A stretch of 64,000 bases of DNA from Lentzea waywayandensis (GCF_900115955.1 NZ_FOYL01000008.1:124001-188000), one strand, 5' to 3'. Counted from the stretch's first letter, positions 43,187 through 52,222 are shown. Numbers and translations are program-made. Notes: generated by a model not told the origin, from the letters alone.

Positions 43187-43972
43187 TCAGGCGGGTGCAA
43201 CCTGACCGCCTGCCAGCACCTCCGAGGGTTTCGGCGGGGCTTGGCGGCCTGGTTCGAGCGACACCGCGAAGGTCGTGTGCTTGTGCGCGTCGGCGGACCA
43301 GGCCAGCAGTTGCGGGTCGGTCGAGCCTGCGCGCACGTCGAACACCGCCAACGGTACCGGCGCTTTGGTACTTGCACCCCAAACTACGTAAACGTGACCC
43401 GTGTCGTTCGGTTTGAGGTTCATCGGCATCACGGCGCCGGAGGTCGGGTTCGAGAGAACCACGGCCACCTCGTCGCCTGAGGTCGTGCGCAGGACCGCCC
43501 TGTTCGTGGCCGGGTCGGCGGCCAGGGAGAGGGCCTTGTTCAGTTCGTCGGTGCGTGTCTGTGCGGCCGTGACCTCGCTCGAGAGTTGGTTCACGCGCAC
43601 GCCCAGGTAGCCGCCGCCTGCCAGTACGGTCAACGCTGCCGCGGCGGCCAGCAGTACGCGGCCGGTTCGGCGGCGGTGTTGCGGGCGCAGCGGAATCGGG
43701 GCCGCGTGGCGTGGTGCGTGCTGTGTGGTGGGCACTTCCTGGGGGATGTGCTCGATCTGCTCCATCAGCCTCGCGCGCAGGCGGGGTGGTGGTTGTTCCT
43801 GGCGGACCGCGCCGCCGATGCCCGCCAGCACCTCCTGCGTCGCCTGCACGGTGCGCTGGCACGTGGTGCAGGTCGGCAGGTGGTCGCGGACCAGTGCTTC
43901 CTCGTCGGGCTCCAAGGAGTGCATCGCCCAGCCGACGGCGAGTTCCTCCTGAGCGCACAGGTCGCCGTTCAC
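43187..43972 (-). CDS. anti-sigma factor (RskA-type, zinc-binding)
   Basis: The 261-residue protein has an N-terminal anti-sigma domain with a His-x3-Cys-x2-Cys motif in RDHLPTCTTCQRTV. One transmembrane helix (VLLAAAAALTVLAGGGYLGV) follows, and an extracytoplasmic RskA C-terminal domain (VVLSNPTSGAVMPMNL, HVYVVWGASTKAPVPLAVFD). It should bind and inhibit the upstream-encoded sigma factor until released by proteolysis or redox signal. The GTG start at 43972 overlaps the sigma stop (GTGA). Confidence 0.87.
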   Translation of the reverse strand: MNGDLCAQEELAVGWAMHSLEPDEEALVRDHLPTCTTCQRTVQATQEVLAGIGGAVRQEQPPPRLRARLMEQIEHIPQEVPTTQHAPRHAAPIPLRPQHRRRTGRVLLAAAAALTVLAGGGYLGVRVNQLSSEVTAAQTRTDELNKALSLAADPATNRAVLRTTSGDEVAVVLSNPTSGAVMPMNLKPNDTGHVYVVWGASTKAPVPLAVFDVRAGSTDPQLLAWSADAHKHTTFAVSLEPGRQAPPKPSEVLAGGQVAPA

Positions 43973-44613
43973 CGGTGGACTCCCGTCGTCTCGCCGGTCT
44001 CGCCGGCCCACAAGTTCCCCAACGTGCCTCTCAGACGTCTGATCGCCGCGAACGTGCGCGATTTCACAGTGCCCAGGGGTACGCCTGTCAGCTTTGCCAC
44101 TTCGCACTGCGTGTAGCCGCCCAGATAGGCGAGCGCTATTACCTGGCGCTGTTCTTCCGGCAACGTGTGCAGGGCCGCTCTGACCTCGGCGCTCACCACG
44201 CTGACCAACGCTGCGTGGTCGGAGCCTTCGGCAGGAGGGGAGACATCGTCGGTGAGGGGAACAGTCCGACGACGCTGAGTGTTCTCCTTACGTACGGCGT
44301 CCACCGCGCGGTGGTGAACCAAAGTCATCAACCAGGTGCCGAAACTTCCGCGGGCGGGGTCGAACCTGGCGGGGTGCCGCCAGAGCGCGAGGAAGGCTTC
44401 CTGGACGACGTCCTCGGCCAGTTCCGGGTCCACGCAGATGCGCCTGGCCAGCGAATACGCTGGTGTGCCGTACCTGTCGTACAGCTCACCGAACGCCGGC
44501 CGATCGCCCTGTGCGAGTCTTTGCACGAGCTCGAAATCGGTCGGCCGGCCGTCGCTCGACGCAACGGTTGGGCCGGGCGAGTCAGCCACCAGAGATGTCC
44601 TCACGTCCAACAT
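43969..44613 (-). CDS. ECF sigma factor (SigK-like)
   Basis: A 214-residue sigma-70 family protein: region 2 reads FGELYDRYGTPAYSLARRIC and AEDVVQEAFLALWRHPARFD; region 4 reads LPEEQRQVIALAYLGGYTQC and EVAKLTGVPLGTVKSR. The paired RskA-type anti-sigma gene downstream supports the SigK/RskA type. It probably controls an envelope or redox stress response. Confidence 0.9.
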   Translation of the reverse strand: MLDVRTSLVADSPGPTVASSDGRPTDFELVQRLAQGDRPAFGELYDRYGTPAYSLARRICVDPELAEDVVQEAFLALWRHPARFDPARGSFGTWLMTLVHHRAVDAVRKENTQRRRTVPLTDDVSPPAEGSDHAALVSVVSAEVRAALHTLPEEQRQVIALAYLGGYTQCEVAKLTGVPLGTVKSRTFAAIRRLRGTLGNLWAGETGETTGVHR

Positions 44614-44845
44614 TCGCGCAACAGCCGGTACCGGGTTCAGGTTAGACCCAGCAAGATGGGAGTCGCTGAACTTCGGCTAACGAGCGAGGAGGACACGGAG
44701 CGCGTGCATACGGTCGCGTTGCGGAGTCAAGCTGACCCGATGGGGTGATCTGGGCCCGATTCGCGAGCGTTCCTCGCCACATGCACGTCACAACTAAGGT
44801 GCTCGGTCGTTTCATTGACCGGGAAGGGAGAAGAGGGTAACGACG

Positions 44846-45271
44846 ATGCGCAACGATCACGTGACGCTCCGCTCGACAGCGGTCTTCGACCTGCTGGCAC
44901 CGAGGACCCCTGCGGTCCCGGTTCAAGTGGAGCTGCGATACGACACAAAGGACCCGTACGCGGTAGTCGCCGCGTTCCGCACCGGCCGCGCCGGTTGGGT
45001 CGAGTGGGTTTACGCCCGCGACTTGCTCGCCGACGGTCTCATCGCCGACGCCGGTGACGGTGACGTCCGGATCCGCCCCGCCGCCGACGACCCCGAGGTC
45101 GTCGTGATCGAGCTGAGCTCGCCTTCCGGGCACGCCATGTTCGAGGCTTCCGCCCAGGAACTCGCTGACTTCCTCGACCGGACCTACGACGTTGTCGTGC
45201 CGGGCAACGAGCACCTGTGGGTCAACGTGGACGAGGCGCTCACGCACCTCATCTCGAACGACCTGAGCTGA
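44846..45271 (+). CDS. SsgA-like sporulation/cell-division regulator (SALP)
   Basis: The 141-residue protein matches the SsgA/SsgB family, known only from morphologically complex actinomycetes: VQVELRYDTKDPYAVVAAFR, WVEWVYARDLLADGL, ELSSPSGHAMFEAS and LADFLDRTYDVVVPGNE. SALPs steer septum placement and wall remodelling during sporulation. It is monocistronic and followed by a strong hairpin. Confidence 0.93.
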   Translation: MRNDHVTLRSTAVFDLLAPRTPAVPVQVELRYDTKDPYAVVAAFRTGRAGWVEWVYARDLLADGLIADAGDGDVRIRPAADDPEVVVIELSSPSGHAMFEASAQELADFLDRTYDVVVPGNEHLWVNVDEALTHLISNDLS

Positions 45272-45283
45272 ATAATCCGAGGT

Positions 45284-45316
45284 AGGGGGCCCGCGAAGGC
45301 GATGCGGGACCCCCCG
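45284..45316 (+). terminator. terminator after the SsgA-like gene
   Basis: GGGGGCCCGC pairs with GCGGGACCCCC around a 9-nt loop, starting 13 bp after the stop codon. Confidence 0.65.
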
Positions 45317-45378
45317 GTGAAACCCGCTTGAGCCCCTCGTATAAGCTTTGTTTCAACATCATGAAGTCAGTGATGAAC

Positions 45379-45451
45379 GCGGATGTAGCGCAGTTGGTAG
45401 CGCATCACCTTGCCAAGGTGAGGGTCGCGAGTTCGAGTCTCGTCATCCGCT
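45379..45451 (+). tRNA. tRNA-Gly (anticodon GCC)
   Basis: Acceptor GCGGATG/CATCCGC, anticodon stem-loop ACCTTGCCAAGGT, T-loop TTCGAGT. Identical in sequence to the copy at 45863-45935. Confidence 0.96.
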
Positions 45452-45491
45452 CTGTGGTTCCCCGGTGGCTTCACCGTGGATCCATGCTCCT

Positions 45492-45563
45492 GGCGGAGTG
45501 GCCGAGTGGCTTAGGCAAGGGCCTGCAAAGCCCTGTACACGGGTTCGATTCCCGTCTCCGCCT
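45492..45563 (+). tRNA. tRNA-Cys (anticodon GCA)
   Basis: Acceptor GGCGGAG/CTCCGCC, anticodon stem-loop AGGGCCTGCAAAGCCCT, T-arm CGGGTTCGATTCCCG. One base separates it from the next tRNA. Confidence 0.95.
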
Positions 45564-45564
45564 C

Positions 45565-45636
<72 letters not shown>

Positions 45637-45643
45637 CTGTTCT

Positions 45644-45697
45644 CGGGGCGAGTTGTGTTCGCGGAAAGCGCGAACCAGCTCGCCCCGTAGTGTTTTC
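45644..45697 (+). terminator. terminator between the tRNA groups
   Basis: CGGGGCGAG (45644-45652) pairs with CTCGCCCCG (45679-45687), with an inner GTTCGCG/CGCGAAC stem, followed by TAGTGTTTT. The rest of 45637-45862 holds no gene. Confidence 0.7.
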
Positions 45698-45862
45698 TGG
45701 GGGTGCGACCCCCAGGCCCCGTCCGGCGGGCTTCGCCCCCGGACCCCCTCGGTGGCGCTGCCGTTTCTGGCCTGGCCGGCAGGCTCAAGATCAGCCGATT
45801 TGGAACTTCGGGGGAGCGTCGGATAAAGTTCCTCTCGCACCACGGGAAACCGGCGGGGCAAC

Positions 45863-45935
45863 GCGGATGTAGCGCAGTTGGTAGCGCATCACCTTGCCAA
45901 GGTGAGGGTCGCGAGTTCGAGTCTCGTCATCCGCT
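45863..45935 (+). tRNA. tRNA-Gly (anticodon GCC), copy 2
   Basis: Same 73 bases as 45379-45451. Confidence 0.96.
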
Positions 45936-45936
45936 C

Positions 45937-46008
<72 letters not shown>

Positions 46009-46016
46009 CTCTCATA

Positions 46017-46049
46017 GAAGCCCTCGATCGACATGATCGGGGGCTTCTT
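46017..46049 (+). terminator. terminator after the tRNA array
   Basis: GAAGCCCTCGATC pairs with GATCGGGGGCTTC with one wobble, followed by TT. It lies 8 bp after the last tRNA and separates the array from the TIR operon. Confidence 0.75.
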
Positions 46050-46156
46050 GCTGTTCCGGGCCGGAGTGCGCCAGGCGCCCAGTTCTTGTCCAATTGCCTT
46101 TCGGAACGGCTGAAAATGCCCACTTTTTTGTCTTTTATCGACAAGGGTGGCGCACC

Positions 46157-46162
46157 TACCGT
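46157..46162 (+). promoter_or_regulatory. possible -10 box of a leaderless TIR operon transcript
   Basis: TACCGT fits the actinobacterial TANNNT pattern and ends 8 bp before the GTG at 46171, which has no ribosome-binding site. A leaderless transcript starting at the GTG is therefore plausible. The region upstream (46085-46145) is AT-rich. Confidence 0.35.
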
Positions 46163-46170
46163 TGTGCGCT

Positions 46171-46758
46171 GTGTCCTACAAGTACGATTTCTTCATCAGT
46201 TACTGCCGATACGGCAGTGTGCAGAGATGGTTGATCAACCACTTCCTGGGCAAGCTCAAGGAATGTCTGGCTGATCAGTACGCGCCGACTCCGACGGTGT
46301 ACGTCGACCGCACGATGGAGCGCGCCGTGCACTGGCCGTCGAACCTGCAGGACGCCCTGCGGCACAGCAAGATCATGATCCAGCTCCTGACGCCGCAGTA
46401 CTACGGCTCGCGCTGGTGCATGGCCGAGCAGAAGAGCATGCGGGCCAGAGAGGAGATGCTCGGTGTCGCCAGCCTCGAGGTCTCCCAGGGGTTGATCTAC
46501 CCGATTCTCTACTCCGACTCCGAGAACTTTCCGCTGGAGGAGAAGGAAAGGTCTTGGGTGGATTTCAAGGACGTGGCGCACCCGGACCCCGTGTATCAGC
46601 AGAGCCGGAAATACCTTCGATTCCACAAGCGGGTGAACGACCTCGCTGCTGATCTCGTCCGGCTCTCCAAGCAGGCACCGCCCTGGCAGCCGGACTGGCC
46701 TGACGTCGATCCGCCGGAACCCCCGCTCATGCCACCTCCCCAGATACCGAGGTTCTGA
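46171..46758 (+). CDS. TIR-domain protein
   Basis: The 195-residue protein is mostly a TIR domain. Box 1 is YDFFISYCRYG (residues 5-15). The second region is HSKIMIQLLTPQYYGSRWCM, with Glu86 in WCMAEQ at the position of the NADase catalytic Glu. A short Pro-rich tail (DPPEPPLMPPPQIPRF) ends it. TIR domains either cleave NAD+ or assemble signalling complexes. It is the first of four closely spaced genes. I take GTG 46171 as start; 24 upstream codons in frame look non-coding. The proline tail could dock to a partner. Confidence 0.82.
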   Translation: MSYKYDFFISYCRYGSVQRWLINHFLGKLKECLADQYAPTPTVYVDRTMERAVHWPSNLQDALRHSKIMIQLLTPQYYGSRWCMAEQKSMRAREEMLGVASLEVSQGLIYPILYSDSENFPLEEKERSWVDFKDVAHPDPVYQQSRKYLRFHKRVNDLAADLVRLSKQAPPWQPDWPDVDPPEPPLMPPPQIPRF

Positions 46759-46760
46759 CC

Positions 46761-48377
46761 ATGGCCGGGACCGTCATCACCTTTTACTCGTACAAGGGCG
46801 GCGTCGGGCGCAGTTTCACCATGGCCAACATCGCGGTGTTGCTCGCGCGCTGGGGTTATCGGGTTCTCACGATCGACTGGGACCTGGAAGCTCCTGGCCT
46901 GCACCACTACTTCGCGCCGGTCCTGCCGGAAGCGCCGAAAGGCGGCGTGATCGATCTCGCGCACGATTTCCTCGCCGGCGCGAACGAACCCGCCGATCAC
47001 GTCCTGAAGATCGACGTAGGAGGCAACGGCACGCTCGAGCTGCTGGCGGCGGGAAGGATGGACCGCTCCTACATGCGGCGGATGCAGGCCATCGGCTGGG
47101 AGCAGCTGTACGAGAAGGGGTTCGCGAGCTTTCTCGAGGTGTGCCGCGATCGCTGGACCGCCGACCACGACTTCGTGCTGATCGACAGCAGGACCGGCAT
47201 CTCCGACATCGCCGGCATCTGCACGGCTCACCTGCCGGACCGCCTCGTCGTCGTCTTCACCGCCAACGACCAGAACCTCGACGAGGTCGTGGACATCACC
47301 CGGCGCGCTGATGACGCGAGAGACCGGATGCCCTACGACCGGCCCCGGCACACCGTTCTCCCCGTGCTGTCCCGGCTGGACAACCGGGTCGAGTACGAGC
47401 GTGCGGACAAGTGGCAGCGCAAGTGTGCCGCGGTGGTCGCTCCGCTGTTCGAGAACTGGCTCGTCAAGAGCGTCCCCGAAGACCTGATGCTGAGGCATCT
47501 CACTGTCCCGTACGTCTCCTACTGGAGTTTCGGCGAGCAGCTACCGGTGCTGGAGGAGCTCGTCCCGTCCCCCGACCAGATCTCGTACGCGCTGGAGACC
47601 ATCGCCGCGGTGATCGCGCAGGGGTTCGACCGGACCGACGTGCTGGAGGACAACCGCGACGCCTACGTCGCGGCCGCCCGCAACCACCACCGGGACTTCG
47701 ACCTCGACCTGCTGGTGTCCAGTCCCCGAACGCTGTTGAAGGCCACCGAGGAGCTCATCGCCGAACTGAACGCGCTCGGGGTGCGGGCCGGGCGGTCGGT
47801 GTCCGGCGACCCGGAGATCCTCGAGCAGGCGGGAGAGCCGGCGGAGCACCTGTGTCTCCTGGTGGACGGAGTCGCGAGCCGGTGGCAGATCACCGAGGCC
47901 GAGCGCTTCCTGCGACACACCATCGGTCCCGAAGGCGATCAACGGCAGTTGTTCTGCGTGCTGACGAGGAACACCGATCGAGATCGGCTACCGGGTTTTC
48001 TGCGCAACCTGCGGCATCTGGAGCTCGGTCCGCGTCCGGAACTGGTCGCTCGGCAGCTCCACACCCTCATCCAGGGGACTCCCGACCACGAACCGAACCG
48101 CGAGGCGCTGATGGCGGCCGTGACCGCCTTGCGCGGTCTTCCGGACGAGATGCCCTACGCCGGCAGGTTCACGCTTGTCCAGGAAACCGTCCACGGCATG
48201 ACGGCGGCGCTCGACAGCGGCGCCATGGAGCTGTTGCTCGATCACTCTGCTGACCTCGCGCTCATCAGCAAGACGCGCGGCAACGGCGCCCAGACCCCGA
48301 TGTCACCCGAACTTCGAGCCGCGGTGGGAGAACTGCTCGCCCGGATCGATCGACGACTCAACGCGTTCACCGACTGA
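46761..48377 (+). CDS. KGGVGR-type MinD/ParA-like ATPase with TIR-like C-terminal domain
   Basis: The 538-residue protein begins with a deviant Walker A SYKGGVGRSFTMANIAVLLA (K12-S18). It keeps the MinD/ParA catalytic region (TIDWDLEAPGLHHYF and DFVLIDSRTGISDIAG). The KGGVGR variant of this ATPase group recurs beside TIR genes in actinomycetes. From about residue 315 a second domain (DFDLDLLVSSPRTLLKATEE, LCLLVDGVASRWQITEAERF, VLTRNTDRDRLPGFLRNL) has the order of a divergent TIR fold. It starts 2 bp after the TIR gene stop. It may be a nucleotide-dependent switch rather than a DNA-partition protein. Confidence 0.8.
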   Translation: MAGTVITFYSYKGGVGRSFTMANIAVLLARWGYRVLTIDWDLEAPGLHHYFAPVLPEAPKGGVIDLAHDFLAGANEPADHVLKIDVGGNGTLELLAAGRMDRSYMRRMQAIGWEQLYEKGFASFLEVCRDRWTADHDFVLIDSRTGISDIAGICTAHLPDRLVVVFTANDQNLDEVVDITRRADDARDRMPYDRPRHTVLPVLSRLDNRVEYERADKWQRKCAAVVAPLFENWLVKSVPEDLMLRHLTVPYVSYWSFGEQLPVLEELVPSPDQISYALETIAAVIAQGFDRTDVLEDNRDAYVAAARNHHRDFDLDLLVSSPRTLLKATEELIAELNALGVRAGRSVSGDPEILEQAGEPAEHLCLLVDGVASRWQITEAERFLRHTIGPEGDQRQLFCVLTRNTDRDRLPGFLRNLRHLELGPRPELVARQLHTLIQGTPDHEPNREALMAAVTALRGLPDEMPYAGRFTLVQETVHGMTAALDSGAMELLLDHSADLALISKTRGNGAQTPMSPELRAAVGELLARIDRRLNAFTD

Positions 48378-48385
48378 GAGGCGGC

Positions 48386-48988
48386 ATGATGCCGGAGAAG
48401 TTTGGCGCCCCCGAACGTGCGGCGCTGACGGTGCTGATGCTGGAGAACCGGCCGGTGCTCAACACGGAACTGGGCGACCAGGTCAAGCTCACGAAGCCCG
48501 GTCGCGAGAAGTTGAACAAGGCCGGATTCATCCGGACCGACGACACCGTGAAGCCGATGGTGCACGAGGTCACGAACGAAGGCATCGCCTGGTGCCTGCA
48601 GGACCTCGTCAAGGGAGAGCTGCCACCGAGATCGACGTCGCACGCGCGCGTCACGTTCGGGCTGTTGAAGAAGTTCATCCTGCACCACGAGGCGCACGGG
48701 ACGCTCATCGAGGTGATCCGGTCCCGGGACCTGGAGTCGTTGATCCGGTCAGTCTACGAGGAACTCGCTGTCGAGCCGCAGGACTGGATCCGGCTCGCCC
48801 GCATCCGGCCCCGGCTCAACGGCGCGGAGAAGGGCGAGGTCGACGAGACGCTGGTGAAGATGATGAAGACCGGGATGGTCCACCTGGCGCCCGAGTCCAA
48901 CACCAAGGTGCTCACCGCCGAAGACCACGCCGCGGCATTGCGGGTCGGTAGCGAGGACCTGCACCTCGTGGCGATGGAGGAGTCGTGA
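48386..48988 (+). CDS. probable winged-helix protein of the TIR operon
   Basis: A 200-residue protein of unknown family. The N-terminal half reads like a winged helix (ERAALTVLMLENRPVLNTEL, REKLNKAGFIRTDDTVKPMV, HEVTNEGIAWCLQDL). The C-terminal half (LAVEPQDWIRLARIRPRLNG, VDETLVKMMKTGMVHLAPES) could be a second one. Such double winged-helix proteins often link nucleic acid or a partner ATPase. An in-frame ATG at 48389 is equally possible as start. It overlaps the HerA-like gene (GTGA). Confidence 0.6.
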   Translation: MMPEKFGAPERAALTVLMLENRPVLNTELGDQVKLTKPGREKLNKAGFIRTDDTVKPMVHEVTNEGIAWCLQDLVKGELPPRSTSHARVTFGLLKKFILHHEAHGTLIEVIRSRDLESLIRSVYEELAVEPQDWIRLARIRPRLNGAEKGEVDETLVKMMKTGMVHLAPESNTKVLTAEDHAAALRVGSEDLHLVAMEES

Positions 48989-51900
48989 CCGCGCAGCTGC
49001 GGGAAGCGTTGGCCGCGTTGCGGTTCAACTCCGCCGAGACCCCGGACGACGTCTGGCGCACCTCGCCGTCCCACGTCGACGGTCTGCACACCAGGGCGGA
49101 ACACCGCATCCGGACGGCGATCGCGGACGCCAGGGACAGCACCGGGTCCAACCCCATCGGGCTCGTCCTGCAGGGGCGAAAAGGCGTGGGGAAGACCCAC
49201 CTGCTCGGCACCGTGCGCAGCATGGTGCAGGAGACCGGTGGTTACTTCTTCCTGATCGAGGTCACCTCCGCGGCGATGTTCTGGGACGACGTCGCCGACG
49301 CCATGCGCAGCGAGCTGCTCAGGACCGACGACAGCGGCCAGCTCCAGCTCATCGTGTTGCTGCGGGAGCTGTGCCGTGGTGCGGATCTGCCCGCGGACAT
49401 CAGCAAGGCGATCGTGCGTGAAGCGCCGTTGACGCCCGATCACCTGGACGCTCTCGTCGACGGACTGCACAAGGTGGACGCCCGGATCGCCAACGAGTGC
49501 GACGAGGTGATCCGGGCGCTGGTGTTGTACGCCTCCAGACGGCACTCGTCGGTCGGCCGGAACTACCTCGAGGGCCTGGACGACGAGAAGGGTGAGCGCG
49601 GCGAGTGGGGCCTGTCGGCCAAGACCAAGCCGGCGCATCAGGTGGTGCGGGACATCTCGCGCGTTCTCGCGATGACCGGGCCATGCGTGGTCGCGATCGA
49701 CCAGCTGGACACCGTGGTCAACAAGACTCACGACCTCATCGAGGACGACCTGAGCCCCGAGGAGGCGCGGGAGCTCGCGCTCATCTCGGACGGGTTGATG
49801 CAGTTGCGCGAGATCACCCGGCGGACGCTCACGATCGTCGCCTGCCTGCCCACCACGTGGACCAAGCTGCGCAAGGCCGCCAGCGACACCGTCGGCGACC
49901 GGTTCACGTTGACGCCGGTTCTGGGCGCCATCACCGATCCCGCGATCGCCAGGGCACTCGTCGAGAAGTGGCTGGCTGTGATCTATCAGGGCAAGGGGAT
50001 CACACCTCCACATCCGACCTGGCCGGTGGCGGCGGAGGCGTTCGGCGACGACTGGCAGATCGAGACGCCGCGCACGCTGCTCAAGCGCGTCCACTCCCAC
50101 GCGGAGGCGTGCCTGCACGGTGAGATCCGGGAACTCCGCTCGTTCCAGGAGGAGCAGCGGGAGGAGACGCCCGCGCCGGCGGTCCCGTTCACGCCGAAGG
50201 CAGGTCCCGCACAGGACTACCTCGCCGAGCTCGACGCCAAGTTCGCGCGGTTGCGGGAGAAGGCCGCGCTCGCCGCCGCCGACGTCAGGTCGCAGAACGA
50301 GGACGACGTGATGCCGGCGTTGCTGCTGGCGGGTCTCAGGTCGTGGGTCACCGAGATCGGCAACGACGATCTGGCGTGGCATCCCGAGCCCCAGGCCGAG
50401 GACAAGAGCCTGCACGCGAGCCTGCGGCACACGGTGGACGAGGAACGGGACGTCGAGGAGCGCTGGGTCTTCCGGCTCATCGCCAGCAGCCACGGCAACA
50501 AGGTGCTGCGCAAGTTCCGCAGCGCGCGTGCGGCGGCCGAGGAAGGGCGCGGCAGGCACCTCGTCCTGATGCGCAAGGGTTCCGTCGGCTGGACCGGGGC
50601 GAAGACGAAGGGTGAGGTCGCGGAGTTCGTGCAGCGCGGCGGAAAGAGCGTCGACGTGTCCGACGACGACCTGCGCACGTTCATCGCGCTCAAGGAGATG
50701 TGGTCGTCGCAGTCGCACCAGTTGCTCGCGTGGCTGGTAGCGCGGAAACCGGCCAGCAGCACCACGTTCCTGCGAAAGATCTTGCCGGATCCGGCGAGGA
50801 GCGAGAGCACGAGCGGCCACCAGGAGACGCGCCCTCCGCCGCGACCTGAGTCACGACCGGAGTCACGACCGCGGCACCAGCCGCAGCAACCGCCCCGGCA
50901 ACGACCGCGGCAACCGGCTCAGCCACAACCACAACCACAGCCACGGCTACAGCCGCCCGTACGGCCCGGCGAGATCGTGCTCGGGATGGACGGGGAGATC
51001 CGGATCGAGCTGGAGTCTTTGCGCAAGCACGCGATCGTGTTCGCCGGATCCGGTAGCGGCAAGACGGTGTTGCTGCGGCGGATCGTCGAAGAGTGTGCGC
51101 TGCAAGGTGTTTCGGCGATCGTGCTGGATCCCAACAACGACCTGGCGCGGCTCGGTGACGCGTGGCCGGAGCCGCCGGGGGACTGGCGGCCGGGGGATCA
51201 GGAGTTGGCCGCCGAGTATCTGGCCGGCACCGAGGTCGTGGTGTGGACGCCGGGACGGGCCAGTGGGCGGCCGCTGAGTTTTCATCCCCTGCCCGACTTC
51301 GCGTTGGTGCGGGGGGACGAGGACGAGTTCGGTGCGGCCGTTGAGGCCGCTGTGGCGCGGTTGGTGCCGCATGCGCGGATCGCCAACGAGACGAAGTTCG
51401 CTGTTCGCGGGCGGGCTGTGCTCAAGGAGGCGTTGAAGTACTACGCGCGCAACGACCGGCGGGACCTGAACGGGCTCGTGGACCTGTTGGCGGAGTTGCC
51501 GGACGGGGTCAGCAAGTTGTACTCGGCGACGGCCACGGCGGCTGATCTGGCGGAGACGCTCAGGGCCGCGATGGTCAACGATCCTCTTCTCGCGGGGACT
51601 GGGGAAGCCACGGACCCCGGGGTGTTGTTCGAGCCCTCCCAAGACAAGAAGGCCCGGATCTCGGTGATCAGCTTCGTCGGGCTGGCGTCCGACGAGCAGC
51701 GGCAGGGGTTCATCAGCCAGTTGCAGCTGGAGGTGTTCGCCTGGATCAAGCGGAATCCGGCCGCGGATCGGCCGCTCGGCGGGCTGATGGTCATGGACGA
51801 GGCGCAGACGATCGCGCCTTCCGGGCAGGCGACGGCCAGCACGCAGACCACGATTCTGCTGGCGTCGCAGGCTCGCAAGTACGGGCTCGGGTTGCTGCTG

Positions 51901-52179
51901 GCCACGCAGGCGCCCAAAGGCGTGCACAACCAGGTCACCGGAAACGCGACCACCCAGTTCTTCGGGCGGTTGAACAGTCCTGCTCAGATCGCCGCGGCCA
52001 CGGAGATGGCGCGGGCAAAGGGAAGTTCGATCGCGGACATCTCGCGGTTGGAGCGCGGGCAGTTCTACGTCACCGGGGACACGTTCGGGTTCCGGCGGAT
52101 GCTGGCTCCGCTGTGCCTGAGTCATCACCCGCCCAGTCCGCTGAGGCTGGAGGAAGTGATCGAACGAGCCAGACAGTGA
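48985..52179 (+). CDS. AAA ATPase fused to HerA/FtsK-type ATPase
   Basis: A 1064-residue protein with two ATPase modules. The first is AAA/STAND-like: Walker A GRKGVGKTH (64-72), Walker B CVVAIDQLDTVV, sensor region CLPTTWTKLRKAASD. A Gln/Pro/Arg-rich linker covers about residues 610-655. The second is a HerA/DUF87-type motor: VFAGSGSGKTVLLRRIVEEC (about 685-705), AIVLDPNNDLARLGD, Walker B GGLMVMDEAQTIAPSG (about 932) and ATQAPKGVHNQVTGNATTQF near the end. HerA motors translocate on DNA or assemble hexamers and are frequent in phage-defence systems with TIR, SIR2 or nuclease partners. It is last in the operon and is followed by a strong terminator. Confidence 0.85.
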   Translation: MTAQLREALAALRFNSAETPDDVWRTSPSHVDGLHTRAEHRIRTAIADARDSTGSNPIGLVLQGRKGVGKTHLLGTVRSMVQETGGYFFLIEVTSAAMFWDDVADAMRSELLRTDDSGQLQLIVLLRELCRGADLPADISKAIVREAPLTPDHLDALVDGLHKVDARIANECDEVIRALVLYASRRHSSVGRNYLEGLDDEKGERGEWGLSAKTKPAHQVVRDISRVLAMTGPCVVAIDQLDTVVNKTHDLIEDDLSPEEARELALISDGLMQLREITRRTLTIVACLPTTWTKLRKAASDTVGDRFTLTPVLGAITDPAIARALVEKWLAVIYQGKGITPPHPTWPVAAEAFGDDWQIETPRTLLKRVHSHAEACLHGEIRELRSFQEEQREETPAPAVPFTPKAGPAQDYLAELDAKFARLREKAALAAADVRSQNEDDVMPALLLAGLRSWVTEIGNDDLAWHPEPQAEDKSLHASLRHTVDEERDVEERWVFRLIASSHGNKVLRKFRSARAAAEEGRGRHLVLMRKGSVGWTGAKTKGEVAEFVQRGGKSVDVSDDDLRTFIALKEMWSSQSHQLLAWLVARKPASSTTFLRKILPDPARSESTSGHQETRPPPRPESRPESRPRHQPQQPPRQRPRQPAQPQPQPQPRLQPPVRPGEIVLGMDGEIRIELESLRKHAIVFAGSGSGKTVLLRRIVEECALQGVSAIVLDPNNDLARLGDAWPEPPGDWRPGDQELAAEYLAGTEVVVWTPGRASGRPLSFHPLPDFALVRGDEDEFGAAVEAAVARLVPHARIANETKFAVRGRAVLKEALKYYARNDRRDLNGLVDLLAELPDGVSKLYSATATAADLAETLRAAMVNDPLLAGTGEATDPGVLFEPSQDKKARISVISFVGLASDEQRQGFISQLQLEVFAWIKRNPAADRPLGGLMVMDEAQTIAPSGQATASTQTTILLASQARKYGLGLLLATQAPKGVHNQVTGNATTQFFGRLNSPAQIAAATEMARAKGSSIADISRLERGQFYVTGDTFGFRRMLAPLCLSHHPPSPLRLEEVIERARQ

Positions 52180-52180
52180 G

Positions 52181-52218
52181 AAAGGGCGGTGTCCCCGGAA
52201 CGGGGGCACCGCCCTTTT
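52181..52218. terminator. bidirectional terminator after the TIR operon
   Basis: AAAGGGCGGTG (52181-52191) pairs with CACCGCCCTTT (52207-52217), with an inner CCCCG/CGGGG stem and a closing T run. It separates the operon from the convergent gene ending at 52223. Confidence 0.85.
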
Positions 52219-52222
52219 CGCG

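Noticed and set aside
46761..48377. A plasmid-type ParA partition ATPase
   Set aside because: There is no ParB gene or centromere repeats, the Walker A is the KGGVGR variant, and the gene is tied to a TIR gene.
48754..50820. A 688-codon minus-strand open frame opposite the HerA-like gene
   Set aside because: Composition is shadow-like and the opposite strand holds clear ATPase motifs.
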